Positions 1 through 9,115 of a stretch of 64,000 nucleotides of DNA are shown piece by piece (the stretch's first letter is position 1; every line of letters starts with the position of its first letter). A program made the position numbers and the translations under genes. This DNA comes from Hyphomicrobiales bacterium (lineage in GTDB: Bacteria > Pseudomonadota > Alphaproteobacteria > Rhizobiales > Rhizobiaceae). The DNA lies in the NCBI GenBank assembly GCA_900469445.1, contig UBXM01000006.1, forward strand, positions 496,001 through 560,000, given 5' to 3'. The notes below the pieces were generated by a model. That model was not told the DNA's origin. It searched no databases and saw only the letters and a list, made by a program, of their open reading frames with translations.

Positions 1-105
1 CGCGTCGCTTTTTCCCCTCCGTTTCGACCAGTGGAGAGCAAGGACGGCGGATATCAACAAATCGATAGGTCCAGCCCCCAGGATCGGAGTGCGGCCCGCC
101 GGTTG

Positions 106-2280
106 TTAAGTAACGATCAGATTGGCATCGGTGAAATTGTACATCGCATGTCGCCTTGGATCGACATTGTTGATGGCGATGAGAATATCCGTGCCGCGTG
201 ATCTTTGCAGATGCTGAACGCCGATTTCGACGGTTCTGCACGTCGTTCTTGCCCATTGTACAACCAGGATCGTCCGCTCCACCATGCTCATCAAATGCAT
301 CGTGTCGGTGGATTCCAGTGCCGGTGCACTGTCGAATATGACTATTTGCCCTTTAGTGCGTGCCATCTCGATAATCTCTGAAACATCAGAAAAATACGCA
401 CGTCGATAGAGATCGGGTGTTCCGGCCGGAATGAAATCGATGCCGGTCGGGGCATGATGATGGACGATATCCGTAAGTCTCGTCTTTCGCCTCACGAACT
501 CATTTAATCCGTGCACCTGTCCGGAATTGAAAACCGAGACAAGGTTTCCGCTTTTAAGGTTGCCGTCGACGAGAATTACGCCCACCCCGCTTGCCGAGAT
601 TTCCATCGCGAGCGATCTGGCGATAGTCGACTTTCCTTCGCCCTTCTGTGCAGAGGTCACGACAATGCTGCCGGGCAACTTTCCACCGCAGGATCGCTTG
701 AGCGAAACGATAAGCGTCTGAATGGCGTCGTCGAATCTTCCGCCTCGCATCCGCTTCAATGGTTGCGACCGCTCTTTGCGTCGTAACCGTGGAACGAAAC
801 CGATTGGAACGACATGGCTGATGCCTGATATCTGGTCGAAGCTGCGGACCGCCTTGTCCAGCATTTCGACGACGAACGCGATGGTGACCGAAAAACAGAT
901 CGACGCAACGAGCGCACCGATCAGATAAAACAGACGACCGCGTCCCTGTGGTGCCAATGGGGTTGTTGCTGGAGACAGTAGCTCGATTTCCGCTCCTGGC
1001 GAGCGTGCCTGATCAGCAAGGGCTCGGCGCTGATCCTCGATCTTGTCCATTGTCAGCTGTTCTTTTTCCACCAAGCGTTCCAATCGCACGGCTTCGGCCT
1101 GGGCCTCCAGATTGCGGGATCTCTGCGCTTGAGCGGCAGCGATGGCAGTCTGGATTTCGGCGTCTTCACGGTCGAGATCATTCAGCGTGATGCGCAGTGT
1201 TTCGAGGTATTGGCGCGTTGCCAGATCGAGGTCCATGCGGGACCGTGCGATCCGCGCCCGCAAGTCGATAACCGCCTGAGCCCCATCGCCATATACTTCG
1301 AGAACGCGGTCCAGATCCCTCTGTTGGGCCGTCAGGTTGCGTTGCATTTCGGCAAGGCTCTCCGGAACGGAAGCGTCAGCCGTAATCAGTGCTGCTGCAC
1401 CAGCGCTTTCCAGGTGAGAAATTGCCATGCGTGTCTTGGCCCGGGTCTGATCGAGTTTGGACCGCCGGTCGCTTAGATCCGCGATCAGCTTCGTCGTCGT
1501 GCCCTGGGCATCATCATTCAACGCCAAACCCATTGTATTACGGTATCGGTCAAACCTGTCGCGCGCAGCGGTGATACGGTCTTGTTGTTCACTTCTGCGC
1601 TGCTGAACCCATTTTTCTGCTGCGTCCAAACGGATGCGGAGCCGATCTTCTCGTTCATCGCTGTAGATGCTGATGAGGTAGTTCGGAACCGCCGCAGCCA
1701 GTGCCGGATCACGGGACGAAAATCCAATCCTGATGACATTCGTCTGACCATCACGCTGGACGCGCAACGCCTGATAATATTGAAGGACTACGCCATCCAG
1801 TTCGGATGATTGCGGCAGAGGAGGAGGCTCGCTGCTCGTAGAGTTCCTCAAAATCTTCCGCGCACGGTCGATGAGCGAGGCTTGTCGCAATGCCGGATTA
1901 AATTCCGGCGTTTCTGCGAGCCGCAGATCACGGATGACCCGTTCTGCCGTGCTTCTCGACAGCAGGCGTTCGGTTTCCTCTGTAACGTCGAGCCAACCTG
2001 TCCGATTGGACGCCTCTGCGGCGAGCGACGCCGACAGCGGCGAGTGGATCATCAGTCGAGACTCGGCATAATAGGTGGGGAGCAGTCCCCGGATGAGGGG
2101 AAAGGCCGCAGCCATCAGCAGTATCGTGAGCGCGATTATCAGTATTGCCCTTCGCCGGATGAGGCGGAGGCCGGTCATCAGGTCAAAATCATCTGCCGCC
2201 TCATGGCTTTGAAATCGCGGATCATATCGCATGGGCGACAGCGACGCGTTGCGGTCCATCGGGAGCGTCGTGATCGTCAT
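106..2280 (-). CDS. Wzc/ExoP-like polysaccharide chain-length and export protein (BY-kinase type)
   Basis: This 724-residue inner-membrane protein would control polymerisation and export of the exopolysaccharide together with the ExoF-like protein at 29270-30580. It has a Wzz-type N-terminal part with a membrane segment near residues 45-65, a long helical periplasmic region (about 215-440) rich in coiled-coil pattern, a second membrane segment near 449-474, and a C-terminal P-loop ATPase domain. The Walker A motif SAQKGEGKST lies at about 543-552 and a Walker B-like VIFDSAP is present. Walker A' reads VDGNLKSGN, so the second acidic residue and the arginine of the usual DxDxR are replaced. 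The C-tail carries one tyrosine (AMYNFTD) rather than a tyrosine cluster, so autokinase activity is uncertain. It is the last gene of a four-gene operon and overlaps its upstream neighbour by four bases (ATGA). The family call is firm; the exact role is inferred. Confidence 0.9.
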   Translation of the reverse strand: MTITTLPMDRNASLSPMRYDPRFQSHEAADDFDLMTGLRLIRRRAILIIALTILLMAAAFPLIRGLLPTYYAESRLMIHSPLSASLAAEASNRTGWLDVTEETERLLSRSTAERVIRDLRLAETPEFNPALRQASLIDRARKILRNSTSSEPPPLPQSSELDGVVLQYYQALRVQRDGQTNVIRIGFSSRDPALAAAVPNYLISIYSDEREDRLRIRLDAAEKWVQQRRSEQQDRITAARDRFDRYRNTMGLALNDDAQGTTTKLIADLSDRRSKLDQTRAKTRMAISHLESAGAAALITADASVPESLAEMQRNLTAQQRDLDRVLEVYGDGAQAVIDLRARIARSRMDLDLATRQYLETLRITLNDLDREDAEIQTAIAAAQAQRSRNLEAQAEAVRLERLVEKEQLTMDKIEDQRRALADQARSPGAEIELLSPATTPLAPQGRGRLFYLIGALVASICFSVTIAFVVEMLDKAVRSFDQISGISHVVPIGFVPRLRRKERSQPLKRMRGGRFDDAIQTLIVSLKRSCGGKLPGSIVVTSAQKGEGKSTIARSLAMEISASGVGVILVDGNLKSGNLVSVFNSGQVHGLNEFVRRKTRLTDIVHHHAPTGIDFIPAGTPDLYRRAYFSDVSEIIEMARTKGQIVIFDSAPALESTDTMHLMSMVERTILVVQWARTTCRTVEIGVQHLQRSRGTDILIAINNVDPRRHAMYNFTDANLIVT

Positions 2281-3434
2281 GAGGCACCGGCCGATGTTTG
2301 GAGTTGCGCGGAGACGGTGTCGTATAAGTTCTCTAGTGACCGCATGTATGTCTTCATGCTGAAATGATTGAGGTAATGAAGGCGGCCCTGCTTGGCCAAG
2401 CGATTGCGTTGTTCGCGATCCTGGACGAGTTTTGCCAATGCTACGGCTAACGCGTTCTTATCCCCGACCGGTACGAAAACACCGGTCTCACCGTCGAGGA
2501 TCACCTCTTCATGCGCTCCGACACGGGTGGTCACCACCGCGAGCCCGTGAGCGAGGCCTTCGATGATCGCCATGGCCATGCCTTCTGCATAGGACGGCAG
2601 GACCAGAATATCTGCCTGTGAGCACAAGTTTCGTGCCTCGTCGGCTCCAAGCCAACCCGGCATCTCTACGACTTCTGAAAGCGCGAGAGCCGTTGCCTGA
2701 CGTCGGTAATCCTCGACAGGCCCATCGCCCGCAACAACGGCTTTCCAACCAAGCTCCCTCATCAGGGGATGGCTCAAAGCGAGGAGGAGTTCCGGGACGC
2801 CTTTACGTTCACTCAGCCTTCCCAGGAAAATGATGAGCGGCAGTTTCTCACGTCGATTCTCAGTGACCCGAACGACCTTGGCCCAAGGGTCAGGGACACA
2901 GTTACGCATAACCGTAATGCGTCGCGGATCAACGCCCAGATCACCTGTCAGCGTCAGATGATCACGATTGCCCAATACGACGACATGATCCGCGCCTTGA
3001 AACATTCGGCGTATTCGCATCTGTTGTCTTGGTGTGCGTTCGGCAAAGTCGCGCGCGTAGTCGTAGTCGTGCAGATGAAGTATGTGACGACATCCAAGAA
3101 AACGTGCAACTCCCGTTAGGATCAGCTTTCTTGACGTGCTGCCGCGACCTGCGACATGGATGTGATGGATGCGGCCAGGAGCCGCGATGCGATCTTTTGT
3201 CATTGTGACGATCGCGATCAACAAGCGTGATGGCGATGTCGCGAACGACCATTTCCGTCCTCGCGTGTCCGTTACCAGGTGTCTGCGGTCAGCCTCCTTT
3301 GCGGCTTCCGATATGTAACCGACCAGCCTGCCGATCCCGCCACCACTTTCGCACCCACCTGGCAGATAATGGCGAACGGAGGGGGGGAGCGCTGCCGGTA
3401 GATGGTATGTCCGGGAAAGTGCGTTCACGTGCAT
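2277..3434 (-). CDS. Glycosyltransferase family 4 (GT-B fold)
   Basis: This is a 385-residue cytoplasmic or peripheral transferase expected to add one sugar to the lipid-linked exopolysaccharide repeat unit. The C-terminal GT4 domain is clear: IIFLGRLSERKGVPELL begins the nucleotide-sugar-binding half, VVAGDGPVEDYRR follows, and the conserved EGMAMAIIEGLAHGLAVV stretch carries the E-x7-E motif. The N-terminal half contains a glycine-rich acceptor-side segment (GGCESGGGIGRLVGYI). The ATG is preceded by a GGTGGGAAC ribosome site. It overlaps the upstream transferase by ten bases and the downstream Wzc-like gene by four, so all are probably translated from one mRNA. Which sugar is used cannot be read from the sequence. 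Confidence 0.88.
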   Translation of the reverse strand: MHVNALSRTYHLPAALPPSVRHYLPGGCESGGGIGRLVGYISEAAKEADRRHLVTDTRGRKWSFATSPSRLLIAIVTMTKDRIAAPGRIHHIHVAGRGSTSRKLILTGVARFLGCRHILHLHDYDYARDFAERTPRQQMRIRRMFQGADHVVVLGNRDHLTLTGDLGVDPRRITVMRNCVPDPWAKVVRVTENRREKLPLIIFLGRLSERKGVPELLLALSHPLMRELGWKAVVAGDGPVEDYRRQATALALSEVVEMPGWLGADEARNLCSQADILVLPSYAEGMAMAIIEGLAHGLAVVTTRVGAHEEVILDGETGVFVPVGDKNALAVALAKLVQDREQRNRLAKQGRLHYLNHFSMKTYMRSLENLYDTVSAQLQTSAGAS

Positions 3435-4528
3435 GTTCCCACCATTTTACGGTAAAGGCTGGCTGCCTGTGCACCGACCTGTTCGGGTGAGTTCGCGCCC
3501 AGGGACCACGCCAAGGCATTTGCCCCGAGCTTGCATCGCAACTCGCGATCTTGTGCCAAAGACCGGATGGCCCGAGATAGGCTCTCGCCATCCCCGGACG
3601 GAACCACCAGTCCCAATCCGTTGGACAGGACGGTGGCCGGTAATTCGCCCACATCTGTTACAATGACCGGTCTGCCAAATGCTGCAGCCAAATTAAGCAC
3701 ACCGCTTTGGGAGGCTTCCGTGTAAGGAAGCACCACTATATCCGTATCGAGAAAAAGCTGGGCGACCTCGGCATCTTCGATGAAGCGATTGCGGATATCA
3801 TAACGGCCAGGATCGCCCATCAGTGGCCGATAGACCCAGGGGTCATCGCCGCGGCCTGCAATCGTAAAGCAGAGATCGAGGGAACTGTCCTTCAGGAGCG
3901 CCTCGGCGCGGACCAGATGCTCCAGCCCCTTGTAGGCGAAAATTCGCCCGAACAGCAGAACCCGCAAAACTCCATCTGTTCGGCATGGAGCCATTTTCTG
4001 TTGTCGGGCGAAATCGGCGTAGCGTCGAATGGCTGGATGGGAAAGGACATGGACATTCTCGGCGGACTTTGAATATCGGTCGAGCATCAGCTGCTTCAGT
4101 CCGTCGCCATGCACGATGATATGCCTTGACTGGCGCACCATCAATTTGGGCGCCCAGGCAGGCAGCGTGCGCGTATCGCTGTCACCGGGATGCACATCCA
4201 CGTCATGAACCGTTGTCACCAAGGGGATCGAGCGCCAGAACGGCACCGCAAAATTCAGCCACAGGGTGCTGTTGCTCAAAAGATGAACAAGGTCCGGGCG
4301 TTCGTGTCTGATTAGGTGCGTCAGCCCTCGCAAGAACCACGGATTTAGCAGCGAGCGGTGTCGAGGCCACTCCAGAAGACGCAGATCGACAGCGGGATCG
4401 AACCAGGGCGCAAGGTGTCCATAACGCCGGCGAGGAACGGCCAGTACGACCTTCAGATGCTGCGCGAGGCCGCTGGCAAAAGAAATCGTGTAGTCCTCCA
4501 ACTCGGAAGCGAGAAGCAACGCCTTCAT
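3425..4528 (-). CDS. Glycosyltransferase family 4 (GT-B fold)
   Basis: This 367-residue transferase is predicted to act on the repeat unit of the same polysaccharide. It starts MKALLLASELEDYTISFASGL, has VTTVHDVDVHPGD in the N-terminal domain, and VLRVLLFGRIFAYKGLEHLV followed by FTIAGRGDD and LPYTEASQSGVLNLAAAFGRPVIVT in the C-terminal GT4 domain. The last block has the serine-glycine form (EASQSGVLNLA) seen in many GT4 enzymes instead of EGFG. The start at 4528 was chosen because GGAGGAAACGCA precedes it and because it overlaps the stop of the upstream GT2 gene in an ATGA; an in-frame ATG six codons earlier has no better site. Sugar specificity is unknown. Confidence 0.87.
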   Translation of the reverse strand: MKALLLASELEDYTISFASGLAQHLKVVLAVPRRRYGHLAPWFDPAVDLRLLEWPRHRSLLNPWFLRGLTHLIRHERPDLVHLLSNSTLWLNFAVPFWRSIPLVTTVHDVDVHPGDSDTRTLPAWAPKLMVRQSRHIIVHGDGLKQLMLDRYSKSAENVHVLSHPAIRRYADFARQQKMAPCRTDGVLRVLLFGRIFAYKGLEHLVRAEALLKDSSLDLCFTIAGRGDDPWVYRPLMGDPGRYDIRNRFIEDAEVAQLFLDTDIVVLPYTEASQSGVLNLAAAFGRPVIVTDVGELPATVLSNGLGLVVPSGDGESLSRAIRSLAQDRELRCKLGANALAWSLGANSPEQVGAQAASLYRKMVGTCT

Positions 4529-5475
4529 TGCGTTTCCTCCGCCCATTGGAGTTTCCTGCCCCGAGAAGGTAGATGATAGGCCGCGCGCAGTGCATCACGC
4601 ATGCGCCTCATCAGGTTTGGTTCCCCGGCAAAGGCAATTCCTTGCATCGCCAGTTGAACGCGGGTGCGCATGTTACCCCCTTCAATCTGTGCCAATGCCA
4701 CTCTGTAAGGATAGTGATCCGCCAAGCGCAGTGTTGCGGGCAGATTGTTGGATGACAGGAACTTGTTCATAACGTCGACGGTCGCGATCCAGTGCGACAT
4801 GCGCTTGCGCAACATGGCCGCATCATCGACTGACCGATACCATGTGTTTTCATGGATCCTGTAAAACCCGAGCGAGCCGGGCAGAGCAGCCACGCGCCCC
4901 AGGAACGGATAGATGCCGGCAAGCCAGAAATCTGCGGATATCTTGAACTGTTCGGGTATATCGCCTGCCGCTTTCCAGGCACTTCGCCGGACCGCTATGG
5001 CGGATGTCATCGGAAACGGCCAACAACCCGCAGACTTGCTGAGCCGAGGCGACAGGTCGCCGGAGCACAATGTTCGAGGAATTGGTTTGAGGGTGGGTGT
5101 TCCATCGCTGAACGCGGGCTGAAGCCGGTGATACACGAGTGATAGCCGGGCGTCCGTGTCAAATGCTGCGGAAATTGAGGCCAGTTTTTCGGGAGCCCAC
5201 CAGTCATCCGCGTCCAGGAAGCAAAGAATGTCCCCCGCGCTTGCTTTGACCGCGGCATTGATCGCTGCAGCTTGTCCTTTGTTTTCCTGAAAGAGTAGAG
5301 TTGCCCGATCGCGATAGGGTTCAAGCACTGCGCGAGACTGGTCGCTTGAACCGTCATCCACCACAATAATCTCTGCGGCCGGCCCCACTTGAGTCAGCGC
5401 GCTGTCGATCGCGCGTCCGATGAAGCGACCGTAATTGTAGTTGTTGATGAGAATACTGATGGCCGGTCGCGTCAT
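4525..5475 (-). CDS. Glycosyltransferase family 2 (GT-A fold)
   Basis: This 316-residue transferase opens the minus-strand polysaccharide operon. The GT-A signature is complete: ISILINNYNYGRFIGRAIDS at the nucleotide-binding end, IIVVDDGSSDQS, and the metal-binding CFLDADDWW. A later ISADFW segment probably supplies the second catalytic aspartate. The ATG at 5475 is preceded by GAGAAG; four codons upstream there is a TTG that could also serve, but it overlaps the ribosome site. No transmembrane segment is evident, so it likely works at the cytoplasmic face of the membrane. Donor and acceptor cannot be predicted. Confidence 0.88.
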   Translation of the reverse strand: MTRPAISILINNYNYGRFIGRAIDSALTQVGPAAEIIVVDDGSSDQSRAVLEPYRDRATLLFQENKGQAAAINAAVKASAGDILCFLDADDWWAPEKLASISAAFDTDARLSLVYHRLQPAFSDGTPTLKPIPRTLCSGDLSPRLSKSAGCWPFPMTSAIAVRRSAWKAAGDIPEQFKISADFWLAGIYPFLGRVAALPGSLGFYRIHENTWYRSVDDAAMLRKRMSHWIATVDVMNKFLSSNNLPATLRLADHYPYRVALAQIEGGNMRTRVQLAMQGIAFAGEPNLMRRMRDALRAAYHLPSRGRKLQWAEETQ

Positions 5476-6018
5476 GACACTTCTCAAAAGGTCGCTGAAC
5501 TCAGCATGCGGTCAGCGAAGTGGAGAATGCGAGTGTTTTTCCATTCGGCTTAAGACGCTTCACGCCATTCGGACCGACCGCCCGATGACCTAGCCATCAC
5601 AAGTGCCCAAATGCTTCAGCTTGAATGTCCACCGACAAATTACCGTCGAATGCGGTGGCAGATAACCTGCTCTTATGGGTAGGGGCGCTCGGGTCGTTCC
5701 TCCACCTTAGGCACAAGGTATCTCCTAAGGGTGTAACGACACAGATACTTGGGAGCGCCGCTACGACGTTCGATGTAATTTGTTCTTCGGTTGCATGAGT
5801 TGATTGCGAGGGGCGCTGTCTGGCTACTCTTGGAAGAGAATTGCAAACGGAGCAGAGGATTTATGACCGAGCACTCGTGCGGCGGTGTCATCTTTCTCCT
5901 GCTCACAACCTTGCCCGCCTACGTGTTGGTTATCCGTGGTGTCGCCAGTTTTGCGCAGCGCGTTTCGGTGGCCCGCGATCCGTTTGAAAAAAAACACCTA
6001 ACCAGAGGTGCCCATTTG
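5476..6018. promoter_or_regulatory. Divergent intergenic region with an inverted repeat
   Basis: This stretch of about 540 bases separates the minus-strand glycosyltransferase operon from the plus-strand beta-helix gene and must hold promoters for both. The most visible element is CCTTAGG (5705-5711) and CCTAAGG (5724-5730), a perfect 7-base inverted repeat with a 12-base spacer; flanking bases extend it almost to nine. The reading frame of the beta-helix gene stays open upstream to 5791, but without a signal peptide or good ribosome site there. No other gene is apparent. Confidence 0.4.
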
Positions 6019-8145
6019 ATGACGTCCCGGATCAGGTTGATTTCGACCGCAATGCTTGCCGTTATTTTGCTGCAGCCGGGCGATGCCGCCTTCTCAAGAT
6101 CGAAAGAAGATGCGCTCGATCTATCGCAAGCGGCGGCCGGCCAGGACACTTGCGAGGAAGCCTCGCGGCCGGCATTGCCAGCCAAGCTTGGCCGGACAAT
6201 GTTGACCAATCCCGTCTCCAAATCCGAAGATCGAACGACATTCCATGTCTCTCCGGACGGGGACGATACCTGGAGCGGCCGCCTTTCCGTGCCCAACGCT
6301 CAACGCGATGACGGTCCCTTCGCGAGGATCGAGTTTGCGCGCGATGCTGCACGGATGACCAGCGGCCCAAGCACGATCGCGATAGCAGGGGGAGACTATT
6401 ACCTGTCTCAGCCGGTCGTCTTCGATGCTCGCGACGCAGGTTTGATTGTCACGGCGAAATGTAACGAAAAACCGGTCTTGCACGGAGGTTTACGGATAAC
6501 CGACTGGACGATGCTGGCCGACGGCCGGTGGATTGCGCCGCTGAAGCTTCCCTCGGATGTGCGCGTGGGTAACCTTATCGTCAACGACAAGGTTCAACCT
6601 CAGGCAAGGTTTCCAAACGCTCCCGTTGATGGCGACAAACGCAAAGGCTGGTTATTCGCAGCCAGATGCGAGCCACCCATCGATGTTTGGGAAGGCAATA
6701 CCCGGTTTTGTTATCATCCCGGCGATCTTCCACCACTCGGCGATGTTACCGGGCTGGTCGCTCATATAGTCGGCGCTAGCGTGCCAGGCGCCCAGTGGGG
6801 CAGCGACACGCTTCCCATCGATCTTGTCGAAGCCGCAGCACATACGGTGCGGACCGGTGGAACCGGCTATTTCTTCACCTCCGAGGGCAGTCGATACTTT
6901 TTGGCAGGTACCAGAGCGTTTCTTGATGCACCCGGGGAATGGTGGCACGATCAAAAAGACGGGCTGCTTACCTACATTTCCGCCGATCGAAAGCCGCCCG
7001 GGCCCGATGTCGTTGCAGGAATTTTGCCGACAATTTTCAAACTGGAAGATGCCGACGGGATGGTTGTGTCAGGTCTGTCGCTTCGGGATGGAGCGCCTGA
7101 CGGCAGCGGCAAGTTTTATACGGAAACAAGAGGTTACGGTGCTATCAGGCTTGAGCATTCCGACAATGTGAAGCTGCTGGGCAACGTTGTTCAAAATATC
7201 GGCGTCGGTATCCATGTGTCAGAAAGCAACAATGTCCTTATTGCAGGCAACGCCATTAACGCCACTGCCGGCAACGGGATTTATATAGGCACGGCTTGGG
7301 GCAGTTTTGGCAAATCGAATGACGCCAAAATCCTGTCGAACCGGATTTCCGATATCGGCGAGGTCTATTTCGAAACCGCCGGCATATGGTTCCAGGCGGG
7401 CAGCGGTATCAGGATCGCCGACAACGTGATCGAAAACACCGCTCAGTTCGGGATTGCCGGCGGCTCCATCTGGGGGCTCGAGGATGCCGTTTATGATGCC
7501 GTCATCGAAAGGAACATGATCCGTAATGCCAATCAGCAGACTGCTGATGGCGCCGCCATCAAGATGATGGGCGCGCAGGGTGACGCGCTGAACAGCATCA
7601 TTCGCAACAATCTGGTTACCGGGACCGGGCATCTGATGAACAGAGCCGATGGGACGTTTTGGCCCGTTGGTTATGAAGACATTTCCGAATGGCCCAGCCC
7701 GATCAGCTGGGCGATCTATACCGATGGGCGTGCGAGCGGCGTGCGTATCGAAAACAACACCCTTTCGGGCAATGTGGCGGCAATCGGCATCAATGGTGGA
7801 TGGAGTAATCTGGTCACTGGAAACCAGATCAAGAATGGCTCCGGCGCGGCCTTTCGTATTGATGACGCGACCGGCAGGGGCTGGCAGCCGGCATGGGCAA
7901 GTCCAAACCGCATAGAGGACAATACGGTTCGAATCGATAAACATGACGGTGTTGCAGCCTTCGTTTATGCTCCATCTCATCAGTTCGGATATGTCCGGTT
8001 TTCACGTAATCGCTATATCGGCAATTTGAACGATCGGAGCTTCCGGGTAAGCCCGGGGGCAATGCCTTCGGGAGAATATGGAAGCCTGCATGATCTCGAA
8101 AAGGCGGGGATGGATGCGGGCAGCACAGAGGAACGTCTGGATTGA
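6019..8145 (+). CDS. Secreted right-handed parallel beta-helix protein
   Basis: This 708-residue protein begins with a signal peptide (MTSRIRLISTAMLAVILLQ, cleavage near AAF) followed by a segment typical of polysaccharide-active beta-helix proteins: FHVSPDGDDTWSGR, then GPFARIEFARDAAR, then IAIAGGDYYLSQPV. From about residue 350 repeating coils of the form N-x-V/I-x-x-x-G-x-G-I-x-I and N-x-I are seen (for example IRLEHSDNVKLLGNVVQNIG and VLIAGNAINATAGNGIYI). Such folds are found in polysaccharide lyases, hydrolases and epimerases. Within the locus it could trim or modify the exported polymer; that is inference and no catalytic residues were assigned. The start at 6019 has AGAGGTG upstream and restores a normal signal peptide; an open frame continues 76 codons further upstream. 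Its stop lies three bases from the end of the opposing pseudogene. Confidence 0.8.
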   Translation: MTSRIRLISTAMLAVILLQPGDAAFSRSKEDALDLSQAAAGQDTCEEASRPALPAKLGRTMLTNPVSKSEDRTTFHVSPDGDDTWSGRLSVPNAQRDDGPFARIEFARDAARMTSGPSTIAIAGGDYYLSQPVVFDARDAGLIVTAKCNEKPVLHGGLRITDWTMLADGRWIAPLKLPSDVRVGNLIVNDKVQPQARFPNAPVDGDKRKGWLFAARCEPPIDVWEGNTRFCYHPGDLPPLGDVTGLVAHIVGASVPGAQWGSDTLPIDLVEAAAHTVRTGGTGYFFTSEGSRYFLAGTRAFLDAPGEWWHDQKDGLLTYISADRKPPGPDVVAGILPTIFKLEDADGMVVSGLSLRDGAPDGSGKFYTETRGYGAIRLEHSDNVKLLGNVVQNIGVGIHVSESNNVLIAGNAINATAGNGIYIGTAWGSFGKSNDAKILSNRISDIGEVYFETAGIWFQAGSGIRIADNVIENTAQFGIAGGSIWGLEDAVYDAVIERNMIRNANQQTADGAAIKMMGAQGDALNSIIRNNLVTGTGHLMNRADGTFWPVGYEDISEWPSPISWAIYTDGRASGVRIENNTLSGNVAAIGINGGWSNLVTGNQIKNGSGAAFRIDDATGRGWQPAWASPNRIEDNTVRIDKHDGVAAFVYAPSHQFGYVRFSRNRYIGNLNDRSFRVSPGAMPSGEYGSLHDLEKAGMDAGSTEERLD

Positions 8146-8148
8146 CAA

Positions 8149-8670
8149 TCAACGCCGCAGCGACGTTGACGGTGCTGTCAGAAAGTCCGTATCCGATAAA
8201 GTCGGCTTGTAGAATTGCTCTACCATCCGGTGTGCGCGTTGCTGACAAGTGAAACTGCCAGCGCGCTCCAGCGAGCCTTGCTTCAGTTGCACAAACGATT
8301 TTTATCCATGACGGCATGCGTGATCGCGTCTGCCAGTTGTTGCTCGACAGTCCCTCTATCTTTTCCCCTTGTCGAGATCACAACGCCGCAGTCGGGATCG
8401 ATTGCCAGGCTCGATCCGCCCAAATCCAGGCAAACCACAGGCAGGCCTTGAGCCATCGCCTCGCCGATTACCTGCGCCGCAGAATCGTGCAGGCTTGGGA
8501 ACACGAATAGATCGTGTTTCGCGTAGAGCCGGTGCATCTCGCTATGCGGCACCCTTCCTGTGAATTGTACGCGTTTTTCTATTCCGAGGTCAGCCGCGAT
8601 CCTTCGCGGATAGCCTTCCTCTGGACCCTGCGTCGGGTTCGCATGCATAGGCCGAGATCAATACACGCAT
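8149..8670 (-). pseudogene. Glycosyltransferase family 4, internally deleted and frameshifted
   Basis: Three pieces of one GT4 gene remain in order on the minus strand. The start, at 8670, encodes MRVLISAYACEPDAGS, a very characteristic GT4 N-terminus. Near 8630-8635 the frame shifts straight into the C-terminal domain (RIAADLGIEKRVQFTGRV, then LFVFPSLHDSAAQVIGEAMA and LPVVCLDLGG), so around 200 residues of the middle are missing. That frame stops at 8283, but a different frame continues as LERAGSFTCQQRAHRMVEQF and ends at 8149, as expected for a GT4 tail; the shift lies close to a run of five T on the plus strand (about 8300). The gene therefore carries at least two lesions and cannot make an intact enzyme. 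Read errors could explain the frameshift but not the large deletion. Confidence 0.82.
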
Positions 8671-9115
8671 GACGTCACGTTCCAGCGGTTTGGTGGCGGA
8701 TCGACGAAGACGTCCCAATGGGGGGCTTTGAACACTCGTCGTGTCATCACCTCGGCGTTGAGTGCTCCGTGAACGTCAATTTGGCTGGTCGTCCGAGACG
8801 ACTTCAATGCTCTGTTGACAGGTGTGTCGGCATGGCTTGCCTCGTAACCCATTTCTGCCTCTAACGCTTTTGGCGCTGAAGAATATCCTGATTAATTATG
8901 TGGAGGTCAAACTGTCCTATTGGGGTATGTTTCGGATCGTCTAAGCAAAAATTTGTATCTATGGCGATTGTAAATGCATCAAAACGGATATTATTCGTTA
9001 TGCTGAATGAAGTTTGCTTTGCGATACTAAGGAATATGGATGCATCTGAAAATATTGAAGAATTAATGCTTCCAATATAATCCTGACATCAGGTTGTATC
9101 GCGAAAGCAGATTTC
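8671..9115. other. Intergenic region, AT-rich in its right half
   Basis: About 445 bases between the glycosyltransferase pseudogene and the WecG-type gene. The left part has ordinary base composition and no recognisable gene. From about 8880 to 9110 the sequence is clearly AT-rich compared with the rest of the window, which is what one expects of a promoter region for the plus-strand polysaccharide operon. A 60-codon open frame (8898-9080) lies here but has no ribosome site and no recognisable family, so it is not called. Confidence 0.4.

Noticed and set aside
5791..6018. Upstream extension of the beta-helix gene by 76 codons
   Set aside because: It would bury the signal peptide at residue 77, and a suitable ribosome site exists before the ATG at 6019.
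8898..9080. Sixty-codon open frame in the AT-rich region before the WecG-type gene
   Set aside because: No ribosome site, no family resemblance, and the region is better explained as a promoter area.
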